Below are positions 51,601 to 62,535 of a stretch of 64,000 bases of DNA, piece after piece; positions within the stretch are counted from its first letter, which is position 1, and each line of letters starts with the position of its first letter. Made by a program: the position numbers and the translations under genes. The notes under the pieces are model-generated. The model searched no databases. It was not told the origin of the DNA and saw only the letters and a list, made by a program, of their open reading frames with translations. This stretch comes from Macrosoma leucophasiata (Eukaryota > Arthropoda > Insecta > Lepidoptera > Hedylidae). The DNA is taken from NCBI GenBank assembly GCA_036365455.1, contig JAWQUS010000030.1, forward strand, positions 20,480,001 to 20,544,000, given 5' to 3'.

Positions 51601-51898
51601 CTGTGATTTCGTGTATTCAGTAATTAGTATCTACTATTGTTAAGGGTTGAATAATGTGAATACCCTGGCTGAAAATGAATTCCATCTTTTATTTTGCCGT
51701 ATGCATATCCGGAACAGTCATGCACGCTTAAATGTCTTTGCCTTTGGCGGCGTCGTGTGGCGGGTTGCTCACTTCCCTCTAAAATGGTCGAGGAGGGCAA
51801 TGGCTGTCACATGCGTCATGCTCGTGAACGGGTGCTGTTGGTGGGGACTGGTCTGTTCTGGTTTGCAGGGGCTACATCGCATTTAGTAGATAGCAGTT

Positions 51899-51948
51899 TA
51901 TTTGCATCTATGCTATGGACGTGAACGTCCATAGCATAGATGCAAATA
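51899..51948. repeat. Perfect hairpin, 24-bp arms with a 2-nt loop
   Basis: Left arm 51899-51922 (begins TATTTGCATC, ends GGACGT), loop GA at 51923-51924, right arm 51925-51948 (begins ACGTCC, ends CAAATA). All 24 positions pair. It sits in the non-coding region just before the LINE 3' UTR. Confidence 0.85.
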
Positions 51949-52075
51949 GCGTCCATTATATTGTAATGGTTATTCGCTCTAGGTAGTTTATGATTTATTG
52001 ACGTTTTGAAAGTATCTGTAAAGATCTATTCGAAATAAAAATATTTTCTATTTCTATTTCTATTATTATTGACAG

Positions 52076-52800
52076 AATTATGTATGTATTTATGCGACAT
52101 CAATGTTTAAGTCTTTATTACTTTAGAGTATGTACACCCTACTGCTGCAATATGAACGATGATTCTCCTCCCACCTTAAGGTCGTCTAGAAGAGATTTCT
52201 ATCAGCAACAAGACCGCCTTATTGTATTGCCTACTATTAACAAACAACAAATAACATTTATTTCACAGTGAATAACCTGTGACCCACGGACAGTCACGAC
52301 TGAAGAGTTCAGTTTAATTTCTTCTGAAGCACGGAACCCGAAAAATAGACAAAAGCTTACCAAGATCGTAGATGAAAGGCGAAATCTGCAATATATTACA
52401 ATGCTTAAAGATCAGGGGTCATCTTACGTAACGATCTCCTTTTTGGGCACCGAGAAAGTCTCTGTTCTTATAATCCTACAATATAACCGGTTTGGTTCTC
52501 TTCAATTAAACCGGTTTTTTTTATCGAATCGAGCAATAGAGCTTTTATTCGGGGCTTAGGAGTCGATGAAATTGAAAGTTTATTGAATGTGACCAATAGG
52601 TTTAATTTGTGTTGGATTTTTTTTATGTTTAAGGATTGACAGACAAGCAGACGAGCCACCTGATGGAAAGTGGTTACCTACTGGTGGTCGCCTATGAACA
52701 TTTGCAACACCAGGGGAGACGCCAACGCGCTGCCAGCCCTGAAGGACTTTTTTGACGCACTTGAATCTGTACTTATATTAATATAAAGCTGATGAGTTTG
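52076..52800. other. No gene recognised
   Basis: Contains CCGGTTT repeats at 52480-52520 ('aaccggtttggttctc...aaaccggtttttttta') and 'acagacaagcagacgagccacctgatggaaagtggttacc' (52638-52680). From memory the latter is a common lepidopteran repeat fragment. Confidence 0.3.
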
Positions 52801-52805
52801 TTTGT

Positions 52806-52917
52806 TTTACATGGGCCAAAACGTAACCGGCGAATCGTGGGTGTTTGCATGTATGCTTGAATGCATGCATTTACCTCTGCCTACCCCTTTGGGGATTACA
52901 AGCGTGAAGTTACGTTG
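52806..52917 (+). mobile_element. SINE family B, 3' part
   Basis: 'acatgggccaaaacgtaaccggcgaatcgtgggtgtttgc' through 'tttacctctgcctacccctttggggattacaagcgtgaagttacg'. Clear 3' end, no head. Confidence 0.7.
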
Positions 52918-53058
52918 ATGAGTTTGTTTTTTTGCACGCGCTAATCTCAAGAACTACTGGACCGATTTGAAAAATTATCTAAGTGTAAGATAGTTCATTT
53001 ATTGAGGTAAGCTATATAACATGACGCTACGCGGGCGAAGTCGTGGGCACAGCTAGTG
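52918..53058 (-). mobile_element. CTAGCTGTGCCCACGACTTCGCCCGCG retro-repeat
   Basis: On the minus strand: head 'ctagctgtgcccacgacttcgcccgcgtagcg', 'agttcttgagattagcgcgtgc' and 'aaacaaactcatcaa' at the SINE B junction. Family as at 5399-5598. Confidence 0.6.
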
Positions 53059-53078
53059 AATATTCTACATCAGTGAGA

Positions 53079-53368
53079 TTTTGCTGGTGGAATAGCTCCA
53101 GTGACAGAGCTCGCGGGCGTAGGCACCACCGCATTACCTAATATACTTGCCGCTAAATGGTAGTGTTTAGCACTATCGTGTTCCGGTCAAGTGGTTATGT
53201 ACGGCCCTGTACTTTCCGGCACAGAGGCATAACACCTTAGGCTTCAGGAGTGGTAACGCATCTACATTTTGACCTTGGTCATTGTGTGGGTGTCTATAGG
53301 CTGCAGTCATCACTTAACATCAATGTGAACTACAAGCTTGTTTGCCACTTCCATATCATAAAAAAAAG
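53079..53368 (+). mobile_element. SINE family A, full length, subfamily 1
   Basis: 'ttttgctggtggaatagctccagtgacagag' to 'ccatatcataaaaaaaa'. Short AGTGAG flanks on both sides may be a target duplication. Confidence 0.85.
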
Positions 53369-53610
53369 TGAGTGAATACGGGTTTAATTTATCAGCAGCG
53401 GTCGATACTGGTTATTGACTTTTTTAATTTTATCAACTTATCGATAAGGCGATATCAAGTAAACATAGCAACGGTATATCGCCCATCGCCACACCCATAA
53501 TACTAGTATAATCCAGTACTTTCATATACTTGATAGCTTCTCCTATGTTTTTCCCCGAACGATGGGCACTATTAAAGCTAAGCAATTGCAAATGTGAAGG
53601 CCATTCATCA

Positions 53611-53680
53611 TCATCATTTCAGCCAAAAGACGTCTACTGCTGGACCACAGACACCCCATAAGGGGGATATTCCTAACATG
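53611..53680 (-). repeat. RTE-B LINE 3' tail
   Basis: 'catcatcatcatttcagccaaaagacgtctactgctggaccacagac'. Confidence 0.5.
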
Positions 53681-54386
53681 ACCATTTTTATCGTCACTCA
53701 AAACGGGACATTCTCAAAATTGAGCTCTTAAGCAAAAATCTGCTTACGATAATTTCGTCGTGTAAACAAACATAGGCAATTATCGCCTGGCGATATGTCC
53801 TGGCGAATCTCGTATGACATAATCGTACGCGAGATTTTAGTTCTTGCCTGTGTGTAAACATTTTGACACGATTATGTTATGGCGATTATTGCTCGTGACA
53901 GTAGCGTACGATTTTCTCGAACCAAACGTGCGAGAAACTCTCTCCATCTAAATGGCTCTTTATTCGTCATCTCGCCTAGGTGCCTATGCCGCTAGCAACT
54001 CATTACCATGTTTATACAGTTATATTTCTAATATTATAAAAACGCGGAGTCACTAAGGCATCTATAATACTAACATTACCCTCTAAAACTTGACTTCCGT
54101 GTTACTAATAATTGACATTTGTAAGATAATAAACGATTCGTATTCAATGTGAATTATTAATAATATTTTGGAGATCATTTCAAAATGTTATCCAGTATAA
54201 TTGTTAATGAATACAAAACAGGTATTTTGGTAATCGAAATATGTATAATTTGATATTATTGAGGCATACTGATTGGACAACTTCACAAATTATAATTTGG
54301 ACATATACATATACAGTTATACACCTAACAAATAAAAAAGTATATCCGCTTATTGATTAACGCAAATCCAATAGCCCTAAATTAGG
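53681..54386. other. Unassigned, with local inverted repeats
   Basis: Between 53755 and 53900, 'gtaaacaaacataggcaattatcgcc', 'gacataatcgtacgcgag' and 'gtgtaaacattttgacacgattatg' show partial inverted symmetry, possibly a decayed MITE. Otherwise AT-rich. Confidence 0.3.
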
Positions 54387-54679
54387 TTTTTTATGTCATG
54401 AAATGGCAAACAAGCATGCGGTTCACATTGATGTTAAGTGATGACTGCAGCCTATTATTATAGACACCCACACAAAGATCAGAGGTCAAAATGCAGATGC
54501 ATAGCCACCCCTGAGACCTTAGTTCTTATGTATCTGTGATAGTTATTACGGGGCTATACATTACCAACTAACGGTAACACGATAGTGCTGTTCACTACCA
54601 GTTAGAAGCAGATAAATTAATTAATGCGGTGGTGCCTACGCTCTCGAGCTTTTCCACTGGATTTCTACCACTCGTAAAA
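54387..54679 (-). mobile_element. SINE family A, full length, subfamily 2
   Basis: 'ttttttatgtcatgaaatggcaaac' to 'tctaccactcgtaaaac'. It carries an ATT insertion-type variation ('cctattattatagac') and 'gatagttattacggggct'. Confidence 0.85.
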
Positions 54680-54681
54680 CT

Positions 54682-54815
54682 TACAGAAAATGGAAAAATC
54701 ACAAATGGAAGCAGAGATAAGGGATTTTACATCTTGTAGCCCCAGACCCGGGAATCGAAACCAGAACCTCAGTGAAGGAGTAGTGGCCTGCTACCGCTGC
54801 ACTACTGTCTCATTA
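54682..54815 (-). mobile_element. SINE family B, head half
   Basis: Complement of the tRNA head: 'ggcctgctaccgctgcactactgtctc' (A-box side) and 'cccgggaatcgaaacc' (B box with one change), with 'gcagagataagggatttta'. It abuts the family A copy. Confidence 0.65.
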
Positions 54816-54845
54816 CTACTCAGTATGACTATTATTACGGAGCAA

Positions 54846-55448
54846 CTATAGCAACACGGGCCACCGGTCGCGGCGGCCCGGGAGTAGCCGTGGCGTTTAT
54901 TACTTACCGATGCAAAAGTTTATCATTTTTTGCGAAGGGAAATGCGTGTGACACAGACACACTACAAAAATCGTCTATTACTGCGAAACTCTCACCTTGA
55001 CTTTGACAAAATACATAAACAATTTCACGCACTCATTTAAACTTCTAGGCGGCAGGCGTAGGCCCACTTGGACTTGTACTTTGACAGAGGGAAAAGCCTG
55101 CACATGGCTGCATATGGTTACTCCCATAGAGCAACACGGGCCATCGGCCGCGGACCGGAGGACACCCCTCCAGTCCACCGCGGCCGGTGGCCCGTGTTGC
55201 TCTATGGGAGTACAAGCACAATTGTTCCTATGCGGCTATGCCTATCGCCGAGATGTTTAAATGTATGCGTGAAATTGTTTATGTATTTTATTAAAGTCAA
55301 TGTGTGAGTTTCGTTATAATAGACGATTTTTGTTGTTTGTGTGTTTCACACAAATTTACCCCCGCAAAAAATCACAGACTGTTTTGCATCGGTCATAAAC
55401 GCTATGACTACTCCCCTCCAGTCGGCCCGTGGCCCGTGTTGCTCTATG
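54846..55448. mobile_element. Foldback element, inverted dimer of the CATAGAGCAACAC family
   Basis: A minus-strand copy (54846-about 55150) and a plus-strand copy (about 55187-55448) meet in a strong central palindrome (55119-55212: 'tactcccatagagcaacacggg' and its complement). Outer ends: 'ctatagcaacacgggcc' and 'ggcccgtgttgctctatg'. Both halves contain the shared body (complement of 'gatgtttaaatg.gtgcgtgaaattg'). Confidence 0.7.
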
Positions 55449-55584
55449 TGTGGCCCAATAATACTAGCAGATATATATATTTTTTTAATTGAATAACAAA
55501 CCTTTTATTATGACTAATTAGCATTATAACAACAAATAACTAATAGGAAACCATAGAACACATTTATATTTACATTAACAACAC

Positions 55585-55876
55585 TTTTTACTGGTGGTAG
55601 AGCTCCAGTGAAGGAGCTCGAGGGCGTAGGCACCACCGCATTACCTAATATACTTGCCGCTATATGGTAGTGTTCAACACTATCGTGTTCCGGTCAGGTG
55701 GTAATGTACGGCCCTGTAATTTCCGGCACAGAGGCATAACACCTAATGCCTCAGGAGTGGCAGCGTATCTGCATTTTGACCTCTGGTCATTGTGTGGGTG
55801 TCTATAGGCTGCAGTCATCATTTAACATCAATGTGAACTGCATGCTTGTTTGCCACTTCCATTACATTAAAAAAAC
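55585..55876 (+). mobile_element. SINE family A, full length, subfamily 1
   Basis: 'tttttactggtggtagagctcc' to 'acttccattacattaaaaaaa'. One of the least diverged copies. Confidence 0.9.
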
Positions 55877-56333
55877 ACACTCGCTGAAGAAATATTTCAT
55901 GTTGATATAACCTGTTGAAAAAAAATGTACAATGAGCTACGGTCACGGCCTAATCGCTATCAGCCCCCGTTCGCGTGGTCGGTGATAACAACACTAATAA
56001 AAAAAACAAGACCCTCTATCTCAAAAAACAACTTCATCCATCAACTCTTATCGCAAATCACAGGAAACGCTTCAACAATGCATTTTAAACTGTATATCAC
56101 TCCATCATAGAGTTCAATTTAAGTAGGTGTTACCTTCCCGCATGTATACCGGTTAAATGCAGTTACCACTTTTGCCTTTTGTTTTTAATGAAAGCCGTAA
56201 TACGTATATTTAAATTGTTTTATGATTATTTTTATTGTTCTAATGTACACAGATAAGGTACCTACGTTGTTTTTAGTTGGTGTGCGTTTATTGTTGTGTT
56301 GTTTGACAAAGTAACTATTTGGTTTTAGTAGAT
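55877..56333. other. No gene recognised
   Basis: AT-rich. The 61-codon ORF at 55925-56110 has no domain. Confidence 0.3.
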
Positions 56334-56616
56334 CATAGAGCAACACCGGAGGGGAGTAGCTATATGTAGGCTTTCCCCTCTGTCAACGTACAAGTGCAAA
56401 TGGGCCTATACCTGTCGCCTAGATGTTTAAATGTGTGCGTGAAATTGTTTCTGTATTTTGTTAAAGTCAAGGTGTGAGTTTCGTAGTAATAGACGATTTT
56501 TGTAGTGTGCGTGTGTGTCGCACGCATAAAAAATTACAGACTGTTTTGCATCGGTAATAAACGCTATGGCTACTCCCCTACAGTCCGCCGCGACCGGTGG
56601 CCCGTGTTGCTCTATG
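56334..56616 (+). mobile_element. TIR element, CATAGAGCAACAC family, copy 3
   Basis: CATAGAGCAACAC at 56334-56346 and GTGTTGCTCTATG at 56604-56616 are exact 13-bp inverted repeats. 283 bp. The body 'gatgtttaaatgtgtgcgtgaaattgtttctg' matches the other two copies. This is the cleanest monomer and defines the ends. Confidence 0.8.
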
Positions 56617-57189
56617 TATTAGATTATTTGGGCGGCATCTTTCAGCCTCGCGCGGCAAACGCCTCGCGAGGCTGCTCGCTCTGTGTGGACGCGCCTATTG
56701 ACGCACAACGCTGTTGTGAGCTCTCACAACACACACTGACACTCTGTCTACCCCGTATTGGTCTTGTCGTGATACAAACATATACCTGAAAAATATCGGT
56801 TTATTCCTTATGACCTCAAGATATTATTGAGGATTAAGTTCTACTCGTACATACAACCTTATCAGTCAACTGAATGATAAACAGCAGTAATTTAAAGTAA
56901 AATTAAACAATGGTGCCTCAGGAAAGCCCAAACAGTCCACACTAAAATGCGCCTGTATTGTGTTTGACTTAATTATGTGGCCGTTCACACTACCGGCGAT
57001 AAAATTGCAGCGTTTTTAGCGAAATTTTCAGGACGGCAAGGCCGGCAAATAAGCATAGAGTAACATTTAGGATTAGTACAGAAGGTATAGACAAAAATGT
57101 GAGGTTAATTGATAATTGTATTTGTCCTACTACTACAGGCAAAAGGCCTTCGAGGAGTATCTACTGAGTTCCAGTCTCATCAGTCAATC
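56617..57189. other. No gene recognised
   Basis: Includes a CG-richer patch (56630-56720, 'gcctcgcgcggcaaacgcctcgcgagg') with local palindromes and no ORF support beyond the overlapping 94-codon frame. Confidence 0.3.
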
Positions 57190-57372
57190 TTTCTGCCTCC
57201 AAGTGGCGGTGTTCAGCGATATACCTCCATTCTGGTTAAATGATAATGTATGGCCCCGTAATAACTATCCCAGATACATAACAACTGAAGGCTCAGAGGT
57301 GGCAACGCATCTGCATTTCTTCTGGTTTTTGTGTAGATATCTATTAGCTGCAGTTATTACTATACATCCATT
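57190..57372 (+). mobile_element. SINE family A, partial, subfamily 2
   Basis: 'tttctgcctccaagtggcggtgttcagcgat' and 'ccccgtaataactatcccagata' to 'gcagttattactatacatcca'. Diverged. Confidence 0.65.
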
Positions 57373-57412
57373 CTACCATTACCATTCCATACTATATATA
57401 CATTTTCACTGG

Positions 57413-57692
57413 TGGTAGAACTCCAGTGACGGAGCTCGCGGGCGTAGGCACCACCGCATGACCTAATATACTTGCAGCTAAATGGTAGTGTTCAGCACTA
57501 TCGTTTTCCGGTCAGGTGGTAATGTACGGCCCTGTAATTTCCGGCACAGAGGCATAACAACTTAGGCCTCAGGAGTGGTAACGCATCTGCATTTTGACCT
57601 TGGTCTTTGTGTAAGTATCTATAGGCTGCAGTCATTACTTAACATCAATGTGAACTGCATGCTTGTTTGCCACTACAATTACATAAAAAAAA
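57413..57692 (+). mobile_element. SINE family A, full length, subfamily 1 (reference copy)
   Basis: Reads head to tail: 'tttcactggtggtagaactcc', 'ggcgtaggcaccaccgcatgacc', 'cagctaaatggtagtgttcagcactatcg', 'ccggcacagaggcataac', 'cctcaggagtggtaacgcatctgcattttgacc', 'gtctataggctgcagtcat', 'catcaatgtgaactgcatgcttgtttgcc' and an A tail. About 280 bp. No canonical A/B box is obvious, although the shared TTTTACTGGTGG head is that of lepidopteran Metulj-type SINEs. Confidence 0.9.
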
Positions 57693-58133
57693 TGTGACTC
57701 GAATGCTTGTTTTTCTCTTTTTCGTTGTTATGCTCATTTTCGTTCCATAAAGATAAATAAGATAAATTAAAAGATCACTTTTGAAAATCTACTTCTAGAT
57801 TCTAGTAAACTAACAACGCTGCTCGTGTATGTCAACCTCAACGCGGGATTATTATTAAAAATGAAGTGTGTCAGTTCATTTAATGTTGATTAATTGCGAC
57901 GCCATTTTGTCTCCGCTGTAGCTTGTAATTAATGAATGCTTAAGTAACTTGCTTTAATATTGTAAAGTGAACTCGCGTCGAGGGTTTTTGTGTATTAATA
58001 ACGAGCGCTGTTTCGAAATCAATACAATGTCTTTGCATTGAAACATACTCGCTTCATTTAGTTGTTTGCTGTGAACTTACAAAGTGCGTGCTGGTTTTTC
58101 TTCTTCTCTTGTCTTGCTTCGCTGGTCTTTCAT
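57693..58133. other. Candidate unique sequence
   Basis: No repeat match. 'gcgacgccattttgtctccgctgtagc' at 57897-57923 and balanced composition distinguish it. It may be host intergenic sequence. Confidence 0.3.
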
Positions 58134-58314
58134 CTTTTTTTTATGTAATGCAAGTGGCAAACAAGCATGCAGTTCACATTGATGTTAAGTGATGACTGCA
58201 GCCTATAGAGACTTACACAAAGACCAAGGTGAAAGTGCAGATGCGTTACCACTCCTGAGGCCTAAGGTGTTATGCCTCTGTGCCGGAAATTACTGGGCCG
58301 TACATTACCACCTA
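58134..58314 (-). mobile_element. SINE family A, 3' half, subfamily 1
   Basis: 'tttttttatgtaatgcaagtggc' to 'ggccgtacattaccacct', where a LINE tail takes over. Confidence 0.85.
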
Positions 58315-58424
58315 TCTTAACTCATTCACTCTAGGTTAGTTTAAAAAAAAAATGACGATGTAAAAGTGCTCTCCAGCAGCCTAATTATATGAAATAAATT
58401 AATAAACTGAATAAACTGAATGGA
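58315..58424 (+). mobile_element. LINE 3' UTR tail
   Basis: 'aactcattcactctaggttagttt' to 'aataaactgaataaactgaatgg'. It matches 1753-1845. Like that copy it lies within or beside a SINE. Confidence 0.6.
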
Positions 58425-58932
58425 TGTCATTCATTGATCCCGAATCGGACAAATCAAAAAGAGAAAACCGACGCTAGGATGTGGAGCTTCGGTAGGTTAG
58501 TGGTAAAGGTCTACGGCTGGACTGATTATCCTGAGGTCGCGTGTGTCGGTTTGAAAAATATACCCTACTGAATTTTGTCATGGCAGGTTTTTTCTCAGTA
58601 ATTTGGGCTTTAGAACTCTGCCAGTGAATGACAAAGAATGTCCCATATTTTTTGTTTAGTCTTGTTTTGCCGTTTGTAAAAGAGAGTATGGAACATTCTG
58701 TTGATACCTATTTTTATTATTAAGTATTTTTGGACCATTATTTATTTTATTTTGTTTACTTTGACATATTAATCAACGTATCAGTTGTTATTCGCTTTAA
58801 TTTTTAATTTTGTAATTTGAACTATCACAAGCAAATTCTGTTATTTCCAAGTGGTTAAATAAATTTTTGAGTTTGAGTCGTAGGTTCGATCCCTGTCCGA
58901 GGACATTTTTTTTCCAATTTTTATATGTAAAT
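58425..58932. other. No gene recognised; A-box-like segment
   Basis: 'agcttcggtaggttagtggtaaagg' at 58486-58510 resembles a tRNA A box, with no B box downstream. Probably a decayed tRNA-derived repeat. Confidence 0.3.
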
Positions 58933-59145
58933 AAAATAAATAAATAAATACGCTTACACTCACAGCCCCACAGTAGGTATAAACCTGTATTGTGGGTGCC
59001 GTTGTATACAAACAACACTTACAATAAACATCCAGACCCGAAATAAATATCTGTAGGCCATACAAATATTTGTCCCGGTGCGGTGATCGAATCCGCGACC
59101 CTTCGAATCAAACGGTCATCTCACACCGCTGCACCAACCGGGTCG
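58933..59145 (-). mobile_element. SINE family C, long copy
   Basis: On the minus strand the head starts 'gacccggttggtgcagcggtgtgagatgacc' (59145), B box 'gattcgatcaccgcaccggg', body 'acaaatatttgtatggcc' and a TATT-rich tail 'tatttatttatttatttta' at 58933. The two minus ORFs here are spurious. Confidence 0.7.
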
Positions 59146-59483
59146 TCTAAATGATTTTACACAGTGTTTCTGAAGCTTGCTATTGAATTAGGCAACAGAT
59201 GTACGTATCAGGTGACACAAGATACGTTGAAAGTGTAGCTAGCCATTAGAGTTGTACTGATCAATGATACAATACATAATGTCTCGATGACACCTCTTCA
59301 TACCATCACAGTCGTTAAATGCATGTTATTTTGAAATTATCAGCTCACTTTGGAGAGATTGTCAATGTAACGAATGAAGTGGCATATGTAGTATCAATTA
59401 ACATATAAGTCATATTTCATGCACGTGCTCTAGGCATCTAGGATTTTAGGTTTAGTTTTGAGTTGGTATCAATCCTGATACCT

Positions 59484-59730
59484 CATCATCACTTCAGCTG
59501 AAGACGTCTACTGCTGGACAAGGCCTTCCCCAAAGACACCCACAACAGCGTTGTACGTCATCATGGTAGGGGGGGCACATTCTATAATCGCCACGCTCTG
59601 CAGGCGGATTGGCGCAGTGGCGGTAGTCTTTATCGCGGGAAGCTGCTGTCCATCCCGCGTTATTATATCTTATATCTACTAGTGGCCTATTGGAATGATT
59701 CGACCGCCATTGTTCGGTTGGTTGGATGAT
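59484..59730 (-). repeat. RTE-B LINE 3' tail, long
   Basis: 'catcatcacttcagctgaagacgtctactgctggacaaggcc' then 'gccacgctctgcaggcggattgg' and 'ccattgttcggttggttgg'. Parallel to 5648-5870. Confidence 0.55.
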
Positions 59731-60127
59731 TTATTTGTTAGAAAGTTTAGAATTCCAATACCCGACTTCTCTTCCGATCCCCAAGCTGGGAAAACGAGAC
59801 TATGTATCGGGCAAAGGAGTTTCCCTCCGACTTATTTTACCATTGCTGCACATGCTGATATCTAACTCAAGTACACGCACATAACATTAGTTTAAAGTGG
59901 CTCTTGGTGGTTTATATCGCAGTTCGACTTATTAATATAATTCCACCATTTATCGATCAAGAGACCATACAAACTGTTTCAATGCTTTCTCTTGATTGAA
60001 CAGTATAAGTGCATTACTTAAATTGATTATCAGACCATTTAGTGTATGTGTGGAAATCATGGCCCCGACTGATGACAGCATAAGGCAATCTAAGATATTT
60101 TGTTCCCGGTAGAATACGCTCTCTCTC

Positions 60128-60195
60128 TCTCATTGTGACAATCTTTGGGGGAGGCCTTTGTCCAGCAGTGGATGTCTTTTGGCTGAAAGAATGTC
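60128..60195 (+). repeat. RTE-B LINE 3' tail, plus orientation
   Basis: 'tctctctcattgtgacaatctttgggggaggcctttgtccagcagtggatgtcttttggctgaaagaatg'. Confidence 0.5.
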
Positions 60196-60260
60196 CTCGC
60201 ATTTTTACCGTAACAATTCCATATTAAATATTTATATGTTACCTTAAATGCTACAGACTT

Positions 60261-60394
60261 ATGGCCGAATACTCAAACGTCACTCAATTTTAAGCAACCC
60301 TCAAATGTGTGCTATCTCTATCGTTTGAACATGTTTTATAAAGACAAGATTTTTAAGTCCCACTTAGATTTAAGTGACGTTTGAGTATTTGGCC
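60261..60394 (+). mobile_element. Palindromic MITE, family E, copy 2
   Basis: 'atggccgaatactcaaacgtca' to 'tgacgtttgagtatttggcc', 134 bp, about 90% similar to 38640-38775 by eye. Confidence 0.75.
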
Positions 60395-60565
60395 TTTAGT
60401 AGGCTAGTAGAGTTAGAGGCTTTCTTGTGAATAGGCAAAAAATATATTTCCCGATTTTTTTGACCCAACAGCTTTAGAGTGTAATAGAGCGACGAATGGT
60501 CAATTTTCGACTTTGATCTAAAAATTATTCATTATTTGAAAGTTATGAAGAAATATTTATATTTT

Positions 60566-60757
60566 ACTAGCGCCCCGCCCCGGCTTCGCCCGCGCTGCTC
60601 TGCTCCTATTAATCATAGCGTAATGTAAGCTATCCTATCTCTCAAGTTGGATCGAACTGCACATGGTGTGCGAATTTTATTATAATCGGTTAAGTGGTTT
60701 AGGAGTCCATTGAGGACAAACATTGTGACACGAGATTTATATATATTAAGATAAGAT
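60566..60757 (+). mobile_element. CTAGCGCCCCGCCCCGGCTTCG retro-repeat, full copy
   Basis: Head 'ctagcgccccgccccggcttcgcccgcgctgctctgctcc', middle 'gatcgaactgcacatggtgtgcgaattttattataatcgg' and end 'gagatttatatatattaagataagat'. Same head as 5399. Confidence 0.6.
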
Positions 60758-61851
60758 ATCGTCTTAATAGGAATTTCTATTAGACATACGTACTTAACAC
60801 ACATTAAGATTAATGTCCCAATTAATTCCCCAAGGTAACCCATTACTTTGTTTATGTTGTACATCCATGTTTAGGTCACTAATCCGCATATGTGCACGAA
60901 AGGAGACGATCCAAATTTTGTGGAGCTTGGGCCCGCACCTCCGTGCCTACCACGCCCGTACACTTTATTGAAAGAAGAAGCATAAAATACTAAATCATTT
61001 TCAGCTATTCAAATCGTTTATTATAACTTCAATTAACTGTCGTAAGTTTAATTCAAAAACAAGCATGTTATAGTAGCAATATGGTGACTTTATTATTGTC
61101 ATACAAAAATTACAAAATAAATATTTCCGAAAAAAATCAAATTATTATTTGAGTATTTTTCCATGATTCTAAGTATTTTTCTCTGTCTTTTGATATAGTG
61201 TATAAGGTGCAAGTCCAACGTGAAACTCGTCCTTTATCACAATCGGCTCATTAATTTTGAAGCAAGGCTATGACAGATAGTCAAACAGAGACCGGAGTAG
61301 TTTTATAAAAGTTCCGTATATTCCTTTTATACACCAATAATAATCAAATTATTTCATTATTCCTAGGTGGTCCCTAATTAATAAGATACAGCAATTGCAT
61401 TACACTTGTTAGAAATATTACGGTCAATTATAAATGGAATCAAACTCCTTAAACAATTTATAGATCCATAACCATTAGGGTTTATCGATCTACAAGTCCT
61501 TCAGTTTTATATATCATGCTCAGGCAATCGTCTTTATTAACAAGAACTAGTGTTATTAGCAGGAACAATTAAAAAGCTTCCATTACTTATATATATAAAT
61601 TGAACTTTAATACTCATTGTTAAAGTTGAAAAACGAATGCATTTTTGATCCACATGATTCTATTTTAGTTAATTATCCATTGCACTCAATACACTCGTTC
61701 CAGAAATAGATTTTTAGTGCACGCAGAATTAGTTCTTAATAGTGCAGTCTTGGGTTGCAAGTTGTGTGATAGGGACTCAAGTGGTTTGTTAAGGGAGGTC
61801 CGATGTAGGGACAAACGTGTGTGACAAGTGATAGGAGTTAGCGATGTGGGT
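60758..61851. other. Unassigned AT-rich stretch
   Basis: No repeat or gene recognised. The minus ORFs (60613-60864, 61686-61871) have no domains. Confidence 0.4.
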
Positions 61852-62044
61852 TTAAAAAATATTAATTTCACTCATTTTACGAACCGGGTCGTGACGCGAT
61901 ATAGATATTGGGTAAAAAACACTTTTTACCTTTATTCCGACGTTTCGACTCGGTTGCACAAGCCGTGGTCGCGGACAGACTGTTGTAACAGCAAAATGTC
62001 AATTTGCGGGTGGCTTGATGTTCTTCTACCTACAAGTTGCGTGA

Positions 62045-62530
62045 TTATTGTGGAGGCCGGCACACAACGCTCACTGTATCCGACGATAGGTCCGATGTTA
62101 CATCGCGCGATCCTAAATTGTTTATGACCGGTGTCCAGGTCGGAGACAATTTATATCCATCTTCACGATTGAAATTGTTTTTGTACTTATGTATTTCAAT
62201 CGCCTCTCGTATTATCCTGGGATAATAATAACGTTCAGTGGAGAGGACTTTTGGATTGTGAAGATTGATCCAATGATTAGTCTCCGAGGTTAAAAGGTGT
62301 TCCGCGATCGCCGATTTTTGCATCTGTCGGTTTTTTAGAGCTGCGATGTGTTCTTTGATCCTTTCTTGGACGCTGCGTTTTGTCTGTCCAATGTACACCT
62401 TACCACAACTGCACTGTATTTTATACACCCCTGGATTCTGATACGGAATCACGTCTTTCGGGCTGCGTAGATGTGTAACTAATTTGGATAACGGCGTGTA
62501 GACAGTCTTAATCGAGTTCCTTCTCAACAC
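62045..62530 (-). pseudogene. Penelope-like GIY-YIG endonuclease part
   Basis: 161 codons from 62530. After the linker (RRNSIKTVYTPLSKLVTHL) comes GVYKIQCSCGKVYIGQT, KRSVQERIKEH (GIY-YIG core: GVYKIQC and VYIGQT, catalytic Arg in KEH(I) context, here E-R-I-K-E-H), HLLTSETNHWI and RYYYPRIIREAIEI (conserved Glu). It ends in YKLSPTWTPVI. It is joined to the RT frame by a single-base shift near 62530-62545. The domain looks complete, and its end lies within the left inverted arm. Confidence 0.8.
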
Positions 62531-62535
62531 CGTGC

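Larger units (their letters stand above)
48256..52075 (+). mobile_element. CR1/Jockey-type LINE, 5'-truncated, interrupted by an RTE-A LINE
   Basis: Order: endonuclease (48256-48917), RTE-A insertion (48918-49611), rest of ORF2 with reverse transcriptase (49612-51600), a non-coding stretch with a perfect hairpin (51899-51948), and a 3' UTR ending 'gacgttttgaaagtatctgtaaagatctattcgaaataaaaatattttc' followed by (TTTCTA)n-like sequence at 52075. The same 3' end occurs at 11700-11812. No ORF1 is present. Several frameshifts make it inactive. Confidence 0.75.
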
